A stretch of 64,000 nt of DNA from DTU019 sp050949825 (GTDB lineage Bacteria; Bacillota; Syntrophomonadia; Syntrophomonadales; Syntrophomonadaceae), in contig JBMNGL010000007.1 of the NCBI GenBank assembly GCA_050949825.1, positions 1 to 64,000 on the forward strand, written 5' to 3'. The translations under genes and the position numbers were made by a program. The notes below the pieces were generated by a model. That model saw nothing but the letters and a program-made list of their open reading frames with translations, made no database searches and was not told the origin of the DNA. This document shows positions 50,991 to 58,226 of this stretch, one piece after another. Numbering within the stretch: position 1 is the first letter of the stretch; each line of letters begins with the position of its first letter.

Positions 50991-52205
50991 ATGTTACCAT
51001 TTTATGTTTTAGAAAGGTATGAGGGTAACGAGGCCTTATTTAATCTGGTCATGATGTCTATCGTTTCCACGTATGCTGGTGAACCTCTGCATATCCATGC
51101 CGAGGGGTTGCGCGGCACCGGCAAAACCACCATCATGAGATCGGCGCGCGGTATTTTGCCATCCATAGAACGCATTAAGGGCTGTATTTACAATTGTGAT
51201 CCCTATGATCCCCATTGCCCACAGCATCGTTACCTGAGTCAGGAGCAAATCGAAGCCATTGGAACAGAAATGATTCCCATGCCATTCTTGGAAATATCTC
51301 ATTCTGCCAAGGTGGGGACAGTTGCAGGCAGTATCGACCTGGCCCGGTTGACGGATCCCAGCAAACCTGAAGCCCAGTTGCTGCCGGGTTTAATTCCTCA
51401 GGCCCATCGCGGCATCCTGTTTATAGATGAAATCAATCGCCTGGCAGATACTTCCCCGGAAATTACCGACATCCTGCTGGATGTTATGGGGAACAAACCC
51501 GGACATTTGCAGATCGAAGAAGCGGGTTTGCCGGCTGTGGAAATAACTGTAAACTTATCGGTGTGGGCTGCTTCCAATCCCGACGAGGACCCGGGTCCCC
51601 TGGAGGAAATCCGTCGTCAGTTATCAGACCGTTTTGACATGGTTTGCTATATGGGAAGACCGCATTCAGTAGACATTCTTGCCAATATGCTGGCTGAAAA
51701 TGCTCATCAAAAAAAGGTCCGCCTCTATAAGCAGCGAAAAGTGGTGCAGGTGGATGAAAGCAAGAATGAGGACTATCGGCAGCAGATTATACGCTGGGCT
51801 GAGCAATACGATAAAACTGAGCTGCCCGAATTCTTGCGCAACTTTATTGCCCGCCTGTACATTAAGCACAACTTGGAAAGTATTCGCGCTATCGAAGCCA
51901 TGCAGCAAGGCGCGGTTTTGCGCTGTTTGATAAAAAATCGGGACAAGGTGCAGATTGGGGATGTAACCGAAACCATTCCCCTGGTCTTAAAACACCGCGT
52001 GGATGGTGATACCCTGGTGCGTATTATCAATGACCTGGATACCCGGGGCACCAAAGAAGGCATCTTGAGTTTCAAAAACCGGAAACAAAAGAAAAAGGAA
52101 GAGGAAGAGCCGGAATACTTCCAGCATGATGCCAGATCTCTCAAAGACCTGAGCCGGGGTGAATTAATCAGTACGGAAAAGAACCTGACTCCCACCGATT
52201 TCTAG
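50991..52205 (+). CDS. MoxR/magnesium-chelatase-type AAA ATPase
   Basis: 404 residues. Walker A GLRGTGKTT at 39-47, Walker B GILFIDEINRLAD near 143, a sensor block VWAASNPDEDPG near 190 and arginine-finger region RRQLSDRFDM near 208 mark a ChlI/BchI-like AAA+ ATPase. A Cys-rich insert (GCIYNCDPYDPHCPQH) near 64-79 may bind a metal or FeS cluster. There are no other chlorophyll or cobalamin genes, so chelatase activity is doubtful. With the following VWA gene it forms a MoxR-VWA pair, a type of ATP-driven chaperone that matures or remodels protein complexes. GGAGTGAT precedes the ATG. Confidence 0.85.
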   Translation: MLPFYVLERYEGNEALFNLVMMSIVSTYAGEPLHIHAEGLRGTGKTTIMRSARGILPSIERIKGCIYNCDPYDPHCPQHRYLSQEQIEAIGTEMIPMPFLEISHSAKVGTVAGSIDLARLTDPSKPEAQLLPGLIPQAHRGILFIDEINRLADTSPEITDILLDVMGNKPGHLQIEEAGLPAVEITVNLSVWAASNPDEDPGPLEEIRRQLSDRFDMVCYMGRPHSVDILANMLAENAHQKKVRLYKQRKVVQVDESKNEDYRQQIIRWAEQYDKTELPEFLRNFIARLYIKHNLESIRAIEAMQQGAVLRCLIKNRDKVQIGDVTETIPLVLKHRVDGDTLVRIINDLDTRGTKEGILSFKNRKQKKKEEEEPEYFQHDARSLKDLSRGELISTEKNLTPTDF

Positions 52206-52221
52206 AAAGGAGTAGTCTATA

Positions 52222-54000
52222 GTGGCATGGATGGAGAAATCCAAAGTCGATAAGGCCGCTTCTGTAGGCAACTATCTGGGCTTGTATTTGGGGCAGGGTC
52301 AGGGGATTCGCCTGGGTGAGAGTACGGTAGTAAGCACTCACAGCCACGGTCGTATGCCGGAAAAGAGGGTCAAGGGGCAGATCAAGATATTCACTAACCG
52401 GGATGCGGGCAAAGTATTTCTGGATTTTGTCGATGAGGGCCAGGTGGTTCATCTGGATGTATTTCATCGCCCTGGCGAAGTGGATCCGGTGGAGCTTGCC
52501 AGAGCAATTTTCTGGGGGTTAAACCAGTATTTCATTGCCCAAGATCCACAGCTTCAATATGCCGAGGATGAGCGTTTTAAGATGGTGTCCGAATACGCCA
52601 CCAGAATTTTTATCACCACCATGATGGGCAAAGGCACCATCTATGAATTGATGCAGGAAAAGGTTCGCCCTTATAGTGAGAGTGATGAAGGTCATGACCA
52701 TGTCCATATCCTGGCTCAGCTGCAAAAAGATGAATACTATTTGGTATATATAATCGCTGAGGTGGTGGAGGAATACATTCTCAATAATGAGCTTAAACTG
52801 GTTCGGGTACGCAATATCACCCATGGCAATCAGAAAAAGGAAGAAGAAAGCTATGCCGGATATATGCGCCTGCCCTGGAAAAAGCTCAAAGGCCAGAACG
52901 CCCGGCAGCTCCCCGATAAAGAAAATGTTAACCAGCTCATCATCAAATTGGCTGAGAAATTTGGCGGGGTAGAGGAAATAGAGGAGTTCATGGAAAACTA
53001 CTCCACCAACATATTAAAGCGCAAAGGTATTGAACAGCAAAAGAAAAAGTGGGGAGATATCGAAAACGATATTGAGCAGTTAGAAGAACTGGGGATATTA
53101 AAGGACACCATGTTTGGCAAGGTATTAACCAAACAAGGCCAGGCGTTAAAGGATTTTGTATTAAACAATAAATGTGAACTGGAAACCGAGATACGACGCA
53201 ATATTCGTAAAATGCCGTCCGGAGGCAAAGGACGCTACAAAAAACTGGGTAAATCGGAAAGCAAAATGTCCTCAATAGAGCTGACCAACCGCAACCGTAC
53301 CATTAACAACCCTGATAAAAATTGGTCCGGGGATCTGGCGGTTCCGGAGACGGTTATACAGGCCAAGATAAACAGCTTCTTGCGTGGTGACGATCATCTG
53401 GTCATTAAAAAAGATGATTTGCACTATTATGATAAAAAGACCTATGTGCCTATAGATATCTGTTTCTTAATTGATGCCAGCGGCAGTATGGCAGGTGATA
53501 AAAGGCAGGCGGCCTGCTTTCTGGCAGAACATCTGCTGCTTTCCGGCAAGGAAAAGGTGGCAGTGGTGATATTTCAGGAACGAACCAGCCAGGTGGTGGT
53601 TCCGTTTACCCGCAAACAGGATATACTTAAGAAGGGATTGGCTATGATCAATCCGGCCGGCTTGACGCCAATGGCAAGTGGCATAATGACTGCTGTTGAT
53701 TTAATCAGTAACAGTCAGGTGAGAAACCCCTTGCTGGTTATGATTACCGACGGCTTGCCCAATACCCCGCTTTGGACTATGGATGCCAAAGCTGACGCAA
53801 TGGAAGCGGCGGGGAAAATTGCTGAAGCCAAGATTCGTTTTATTTGTATTGGAATTGAAGCCTACCGTCAATATCTTGAAAAGCTGGTGGAGCGAGGCAA
53901 CGGGATTCTGTATGTAGTTGATGATCTCAATAAGGATAACCTCATCAATATTGTTCGCAGCGAGAAAAAACAGCTGCAAGCCAGCAAAAAATTGTCATAA
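52222..54000 (+). CDS. VWA-domain partner of MoxR-type ATPase
   Basis: 592 residues. The N-terminal 390 are helical and charged with no known domain, including long coiled-coil-like stretches. The C-terminal VWA domain has a complete MIDAS metal site: DASGSMAG near residue 417, the Thr in GLTPMASG near 480 and ITDGLPNTP near 507. This resembles the CobT/ChlD halves of chelatases and the VWA partners of MoxR ATPases. GTG 52222 has AAAGGAG upstream and is 16 bases from the ATPase stop. Target unknown. Confidence 0.85.
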   Translation: MAWMEKSKVDKAASVGNYLGLYLGQGQGIRLGESTVVSTHSHGRMPEKRVKGQIKIFTNRDAGKVFLDFVDEGQVVHLDVFHRPGEVDPVELARAIFWGLNQYFIAQDPQLQYAEDERFKMVSEYATRIFITTMMGKGTIYELMQEKVRPYSESDEGHDHVHILAQLQKDEYYLVYIIAEVVEEYILNNELKLVRVRNITHGNQKKEEESYAGYMRLPWKKLKGQNARQLPDKENVNQLIIKLAEKFGGVEEIEEFMENYSTNILKRKGIEQQKKKWGDIENDIEQLEELGILKDTMFGKVLTKQGQALKDFVLNNKCELETEIRRNIRKMPSGGKGRYKKLGKSESKMSSIELTNRNRTINNPDKNWSGDLAVPETVIQAKINSFLRGDDHLVIKKDDLHYYDKKTYVPIDICFLIDASGSMAGDKRQAACFLAEHLLLSGKEKVAVVIFQERTSQVVVPFTRKQDILKKGLAMINPAGLTPMASGIMTAVDLISNSQVRNPLLVMITDGLPNTPLWTMDAKADAMEAAGKIAEAKIRFICIGIEAYRQYLEKLVERGNGILYVVDDLNKDNLINIVRSEKKQLQASKKLS

Positions 54001-54025
54001 TAGCACACCAGTACTGCAGAGAGGT

Positions 54026-54055
54026 TTGACATTAATCGTGGTATTCTGCTACTAT
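54026..54055 (+). promoter_or_regulatory. Strong promoter after the VWA gene
   Basis: TTGACA at 54026-54031 and TACTAT at 54050-54055, 18 bases apart. Transcription would begin near 54062 and run into the terminator ending at 54146, before any gene. Confidence 0.55.
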
Positions 54056-54061
54056 TTCAAT

Positions 54062-54146
54062 AGTATCCTGGTTTATTATTGAATTAAGATTTTCTTTTTA
54101 ATAACTCCTCCTTCATAACGGGCACCGTAAGGTGCTCGCTTTTTTT
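54062..54146 (+). ncRNA. Candidate ~85-nt small RNA with anti-Shine-Dalgarno stretch
   Basis: Bounded by the promoter at 54026-54055 and the terminator at 54119-54146, with no reading frame of note. Its single-stranded middle holds ACUCCUCCUUC (54104-54114), complementary to strong ribosome sites such as AAGGAGG. Small RNAs that block translation by such CU-rich stretches are known in Firmicutes. It may instead be an attenuated leader of the GerMN lipoprotein gene at 54326. Not tested. Confidence 0.45.
54119..54146 (+). terminator. Rho-independent terminator
   Basis: CGGGCACC / GGTGCTCG forms an eight-base-pair stem with one G-U pair around GTAA, followed by C and seven T. It lies 118 bases after the VWA stop. 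Confidence 0.85.
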
Positions 54147-54325
54147 CTTCCCCCCGAAATTAATGCCAATGCTCCTGTAAACAGTTCTGAGCCATGGAAC
54201 TAATGCACCAATTGACTTTCTACATACAGCCCATCTTGTGCAATGCCTGCTGATAGAAATAATATTCATAATGCCCGGATTAGTTTCGTATTAATTAAAA
54301 GGAATTATTTGGGGGAGGCATGGTT

Positions 54326-54931
54326 ATGGGCAAGAAAATGATTTTAACCTTAACAGCGATTATCCTGGGCATCTGTCTGCTCAGCGGAGGCTGTAATTTG
54401 AACAGGGGTGCGGACAGGGTGCAGGAACTCAAGGATTTATTAAAAACATCGGTAACGCGGGAGCCTGTTGAACAGTCCACCACTAGCATCCAGGATCTGC
54501 TTCCTGAAGCGCCTGTCAGCAGCGTGGAGCAAATTGAAGTAACACTGTATTATGGTGATCAAAACAACCAGGGTTTGGTGGCTGAAAAGAGAAGTGTTGA
54601 AAAAACTCCGGGTATTGCGCGCGCAACCATTCAGGAACTGTTCAAAGGGCCGGCTCAGGCGGGACATAACCGCTTATTCCCTGAGGGCACACAGTTGCTG
54701 GATATTAACATCAAACCGGACGGCCTTTGTATCGTTGATGTAAGCAATCATATTCGCAATGCTCCTACCAATGAGCAAACCAACTTGATGGTGTATTCAC
54801 TGGTAAATACCCTGGGAGAATACCCCACTGTCAAAGAGGTCAGCTTGATGATTAACGGCGATTATGAGACCTCTTTGAATTCTGTTGATCTATCCAAACC
54901 CCTGGCACCAAATTACTATTTGACCAAATAA
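54326..54931 (+). CDS. GerMN-domain lipoprotein
   Basis: 201 residues. Lipoprotein signal with LLSGGC and lipid-anchor Cys23. After a linker, a GerMN domain covers about 70-195: VTLYYGDQNNQGLVAEKRSV, IQELFKGPAQAGHNRLFPEGTQLLDINIKPDGLCIVDVS and LVNTLGEYPTVKEVSLMINGD. GerM is an exported spore/germination protein in Bacillus, where it sits next to racE and rph; the same neighbours are here. ATG 54326 is preferred, since GGGAGG lies seven bases upstream and is too close to ATG 54320. It probably acts outside the membrane in peptidoglycan changes of sporulation. Confidence 0.88.
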   Translation: MGKKMILTLTAIILGICLLSGGCNLNRGADRVQELKDLLKTSVTREPVEQSTTSIQDLLPEAPVSSVEQIEVTLYYGDQNNQGLVAEKRSVEKTPGIARATIQELFKGPAQAGHNRLFPEGTQLLDINIKPDGLCIVDVSNHIRNAPTNEQTNLMVYSLVNTLGEYPTVKEVSLMINGDYETSLNSVDLSKPLAPNYYLTK

Positions 54932-54963
54932 ATAAACTATTAGGCCTTTAGCATGGACTTGTC

Positions 54964-54998
54964 GGGCATAACCTTTGGCGGTTGTGCCCTTGGTTTTT
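54964..54998 (+). terminator. Terminator after GerMN lipoprotein gene
   Basis: GGGCATAACC / GGTTGTGCCC pair over ten positions (one U-G) with a six-base loop TTTGGC, followed by TTGGTTTTT. Confidence 0.7.
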
Positions 54999-55064
54999 CT
55001 GCTTTAAGATAAAAGCGGGCATGAAATAAGCGGGCAGAAAAACTGTATGCTATTGGTAGTAGGT

Positions 55065-55102
55065 ACATAAAAGTGATACATTAACATAAAAGTGATACAT
55101 TA
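55065..55102. repeat. Perfect 19-bp tandem duplication
   Basis: ACATAAAAGTGATACATTA occurs twice head to tail (55065-55083, 55084-55102) in the 233-base gap before murI, near where its promoter should be. It may be a paired operator or a recent slippage event. Confidence 0.8.
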
Positions 55103-55164
55103 TTTAATGAGTTTGCTTGCCATAGTAAAAATATAATCAATATTGACTTAAAGAGGTGTAATCA

Positions 55165-55974
55165 GTGGGGAAAAACCATCCCATAGGTATATTCGATTCC
55201 GGCATCGGTGGGTTGACCGTGGTCAGGACTTTCCTGGAAAAGCTTCCGCTGGAAGGCTTTATATATTTTGGGGACACAGCCCATGTGCCATATGGAAACA
55301 AGAGCGAAGTCCAGTTGCTGCAATATGCTCGTGATATCATGGCTTTTTTCTCGAGCCGGGAGGTTAAAGCGGTGCTGGTGGCCTGTGGTACGCATTCCTC
55401 CGTAACCCTGCCCCAAATCAAGGCGGATTATCCCATTCCCATGGTGGGAATGGTCAAGGCCGGGGCCAGCGCAGCCTGCCGTAGCACCGGCAATAATCGG
55501 GTAGGTGTCCTGGCCACACAGGCCACCGTGACAAGCGGTGCCTATAGCCGGGCCATAAAAGCCATTAAGCCCAACTGCCAAACCTTTGAAGTAGCTTGCC
55601 CAGGTTTGGTTCCCCTGGTGGAGGAGGGCTGCATTAGCGGAGAGAAGCCTTATGCTGCAGTGCAGCACTACCTTTTGCCTTTATTACAACAGCATATTGA
55701 TACCCTGGTCCTGGGCTGCACCCATTATCCTTTTCTGAGTGAGATCATTCATGAATTAGCCGGGCCGGAAATACAATTGGTAGATCCCGCCATGGAAGCG
55801 GTTGCTGAGCTGCGGGCGATTTTGCAGGCCAATGATCTGCTGAATAGTAACGGCCCTCAATCCCCTCCCCAGTTTCTGGTCAGTGGCAATGATGCTTCCT
55901 TCTACCGGGTAGGAAAAAGCCTGCTGGGAAATATTATCGACAAGGTGGAAAGTGTAACGCTGGTCCATGTGTAA
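55165..55974 (+). CDS. murI: Glutamate racemase
   Basis: 269 residues, normal for MurI, which makes D-glutamate for peptidoglycan. IGIFDSGIGGLTV at the start and GDTAHVPYGNKS near 35 are typical; the second catalytic Cys is in VLGCTHYPFL near 185. The first catalytic block reads VACGTHSSV near residue 74, where most MurI have ACNTAS or ACNTAT, so the usual Asn after the catalytic Cys is Gly. Both cysteines remain, so activity is likely. GTG 55165 has AAGAGGTG upstream. The order with gerM, rph, rdgB and yfcE follows the Bacillus racE cluster. Confidence 0.92.
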   Translation: MGKNHPIGIFDSGIGGLTVVRTFLEKLPLEGFIYFGDTAHVPYGNKSEVQLLQYARDIMAFFSSREVKAVLVACGTHSSVTLPQIKADYPIPMVGMVKAGASAACRSTGNNRVGVLATQATVTSGAYSRAIKAIKPNCQTFEVACPGLVPLVEEGCISGEKPYAAVQHYLLPLLQQHIDTLVLGCTHYPFLSEIIHELAGPEIQLVDPAMEAVAELRAILQANDLLNSNGPQSPPQFLVSGNDASFYRVGKSLLGNIIDKVESVTLVHV

Positions 55975-55993
55975 ACAAAGCGGGGAAGAGTTA

Positions 55994-56334
55994 TGGAAAT
56001 GCAGGTAGTGGGGTGCTGGGCACCTTATCCCAAAACCGGTCAGGCATGCAGCGGATATCTTATCCGCCAGGGTCAAACCACGTGTCTGGCGGACTGCGGA
56101 CATGGGGTGCTGGATACGGGAATGGTTACGGTTATTATTGAAATGGGTCAGGATGTGCATATTGTATCGGTCGAGACGGTGGCCTACCCTGAACTGGGGC
56201 CGTAAGCCCTGCTCAAATTGGAGGTGCGATCATTCCCGTGCCTGGTCGCTATTGACGCTCAGGGCAATAATATATACCGGCAGGTAATGGGAAAGGAAAA
56301 TCTTACAAATCACAAGGAGGATAATGATGAATAG
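55994..56334 (+). pseudogene. Decayed MBL-fold start joined to thioredoxin-like end
   Basis: ATG 55994 begins a clear MBL-fold (YhfI-like) N-terminus, VVGCWAPYPKTGQACSGYLI, up to ADCGHGVL near residue 39. It then stops resembling that family before the HxHxDH metal site. The following stretch (VTVIIEMGQDVHIVSVETVAYPELG), a TAA at 56203-56205, and a continuation in the same frame (LLKLEVRSFPCLVAIDAQG) look like a thioredoxin-fold protein with its cis-Pro (VRSFPCLV) but no CxxC. I read this as remnants of two genes joined by deletion, plus an internal stop. A short 70-residue protein might still be made from 55994-56205. Confidence 0.5.
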
Positions 56335-57046
56335 ACCAAGTAACCGGGGCAATGAGCAGTTGAGAACGGTGGAAGTGATTCCCTCATATATTAAATATCC
56401 CCATGGATCGGTTTTAATATCTGCCGGAGACACGCGGGTAATCTGTTCAGCCATGGTGGAGGACAAGGTGCCTCCTTTTCTAAAAGGCAGCGGCAAAGGC
56501 TGGGTAACGGCCGAATACTCCCTCTTGCCGGGATCGACTTTGACCCGTACCCAGCGCGAAGCGGCTCGCGGCAAGATCGGCGGCCGCACCTCGGAGATTC
56601 AAAGATTGATTGGCCGGGCATTGCGGGCGGTAGTGGATTTGAACAAACTGGGGGAGAGAACCGTCTGGATTGACTGTGATGTGATTCAAGCTGATGGTGG
56701 AACCAGGACAGCTTCGATTACCGGCGGGTTTATTGCTTTGGCCCTGGCCTTGCAGAAATACCTTGACCAGGGCCTTATTAAGGAGTGGCCCATTATTGAT
56801 CATGTAGCCGCAGTCAGTGTGGGCATTGTTGGTGATGAACTGCTTTTAGATCTTGAATATGTGGAGGATTCACAGGCCGAGGTGGATATGAATGTGGTGA
56901 TGACGGGCAGCGGTGATTTTGTGGAAGTTCAGGGTACGGCAGAAGGCAAGCCCTACAGCCGGGTTGACCTGGACAATATGCTCAAACTGGCCGCATCCGG
57001 CATTGAAGAACTAATCACTATACAGAAGCATATACTGGGGGCATAA
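56327..57046 (+). CDS. rph: Ribonuclease PH
   Basis: 239 residues, normal length for RNase PH, the phosphate-dependent 3' exonuclease that trims tRNA precursors. RVICSAMVEDKVPPFLKGSGKGWVTAEYSLLPGST near residue 30-65, RTQREAARGKIGGRTSEIQRLIGRALRAVVDL near 68-100 and VIQADGGTRTASITGGFIAL near 118 are signatures. ATG 56327 is preferred over ATG 56324 because AAGGAGG is six bases upstream. rdgB follows after three bases. Confidence 0.96.
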   Translation: MNRPSNRGNEQLRTVEVIPSYIKYPHGSVLISAGDTRVICSAMVEDKVPPFLKGSGKGWVTAEYSLLPGSTLTRTQREAARGKIGGRTSEIQRLIGRALRAVVDLNKLGERTVWIDCDVIQADGGTRTASITGGFIALALALQKYLDQGLIKEWPIIDHVAAVSVGIVGDELLLDLEYVEDSQAEVDMNVVMTGSGDFVEVQGTAEGKPYSRVDLDNMLKLAASGIEELITIQKHILGA

Positions 57047-57049
57047 GCT

Positions 57050-57652
57050 ATGAAAAAGCTGCTTTTGGCCACTCGCAATAAACATAAAAAACGTGAACTG
57101 GAAGAACTTCTGGCGCCCTTCAACATAGAGGTCAAAAGCCTGCTGGATATACCCGACCTTCCTGAAATCGATGAAGACGGCAGCAGCTTTGAAGAAAATG
57201 CCATTAAAAAAGCCCGACTTACTGCGATGCACACTGGTCTGACCTGTTTGGCCGATGATTCCGGGCTGGAGGTGGAGGCCCTGGGAGGGCAGCCCGGCAT
57301 CTATTCAGCCCGTTTTGCCGGCGAGCAGGGCGATGATAAGGCCAATAATCGCAAGCTGCTGGGTATGATGGCGGATCTGCCGGCAGCACAACGCCAGGCC
57401 CGCTTTGTCTGTGTAGTGGCCATTAGCAATCCTGATGGTGAAGTCCAAACAGTGCGGGGAGTATGCCCAGGCCATATTGCTTTTACCGCAGCGGGCGAAG
57501 AGGGTTTCGGTTATGATCCCCTTTTTATCCCCAGCGGGTACACCCGAACCTTTGCGCAATTGCAGACTGAAGAAAAAAACCGAATCAGCCACCGCGCCCT
57601 GGCCTTGAAAAAGGCCCGGTGTTTGATCGTAGATACACAACAGGTCGATTAG
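57050..57652 (+). CDS. rdgB: XTP/dITP pyrophosphatase (RdgB/HAM1 family)
   Basis: 200 residues. KKLLLATRNKHKKRELEELL at the start, SFEENAIKKARLTAMHTGLTCLADDSGLEVEALGGQPGIYSARFAG near 43-88 and EGFGYDPLFIPSGYTRTFAQL near 150 are the full set of family blocks. The enzyme removes ITP, XTP and their deoxy forms from the nucleotide pool. It begins three bases after rph, as in Bacillus (rph-ysnA). The phosphodiesterase gene follows 14 bases later. Confidence 0.95.
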   Translation: MKKLLLATRNKHKKRELEELLAPFNIEVKSLLDIPDLPEIDEDGSSFEENAIKKARLTAMHTGLTCLADDSGLEVEALGGQPGIYSARFAGEQGDDKANNRKLLGMMADLPAAQRQARFVCVVAISNPDGEVQTVRGVCPGHIAFTAAGEEGFGYDPLFIPSGYTRTFAQLQTEEKNRISHRALALKKARCLIVDTQQVD

Positions 57653-57666
57653 AGGGAGGCCATCTC

Positions 57667-58143
57667 ATGCGGATTGCTATCATCGGCGATACTCATGCCC
57701 GCGTCGCCGGCGTCAGCAGGGTACTGGCGAAGAATCGGCCTGATCATATCATACATGCCGGGGATTTCTATGCCGATGCCAGGAGGATTGCAGAGCCGCT
57801 CAATATCCCTTTTGATGCTGTGACCGGTAATTGTGACGCCCAAAAAGGACAGCCGGCCGAGTTGCTCTTGGAGTTGGCCGGCCAGCGTATATATGTGATT
57901 CATGGCCATCAATACGGGGTAAAGCGGGATCTCAACAACCTTTACTACCGAGCCCGGGAGATGGCCGCCGGCATCGCCGTCTTTGGCCATACCCATGTAC
58001 CCTATTGCGAAAAGGTTAAGGGGTTATGGTTATTGAACCCGGGCAGCGCTTCGCGGCCTCGCCTTTCCAAATCGGGCACTTACATTTGGCTTACTATTGA
58101 AGAGCAGCGGGTCACACCCGAAATCTGCAAAATAAAGCTCTGA
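57667..58143 (+). CDS. YfcE/MJ0936-family metallophosphodiesterase
   Basis: 158 residues. Metal ligands are seen in IIGDTHA (residues 5-11), HAGDFY near 32, TGNCDAQ near 55, HGHQYG near 80 and FGHTHVP near 105, the standard calcineurin-like order. The family hydrolyses phosphodiesters in vitro; the natural substrate is unclear. Corresponds by position to Bacillus ysnB. ATG 57667 has GGGAGG eight bases upstream. Confidence 0.92.
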   Translation: MRIAIIGDTHARVAGVSRVLAKNRPDHIIHAGDFYADARRIAEPLNIPFDAVTGNCDAQKGQPAELLLELAGQRIYVIHGHQYGVKRDLNNLYYRAREMAAGIAVFGHTHVPYCEKVKGLWLLNPGSASRPRLSKSGTYIWLTIEEQRVTPEICKIKL

Positions 58144-58226
58144 TCCGGGACTGATGCGTTTGCCAATCTTGGCCGCCAGGCGCAGGAAAACTGTTATTGG
58201 TGATGAAAGAAGAAGGGATGAAGACG

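Noticed and set aside
50991..54000. Magnesium or cobalt chelatase (BchI/BchD, CobS/CobT)
   Set aside because: No large chelatase subunit and no tetrapyrrole genes nearby; the general MoxR-VWA label is safer.
54084..54269. 61-codon minus-strand ORF across the sRNA candidate
   Set aside because: No ribosome site, and it overlaps the plus-strand terminator; composition is not protein-like.
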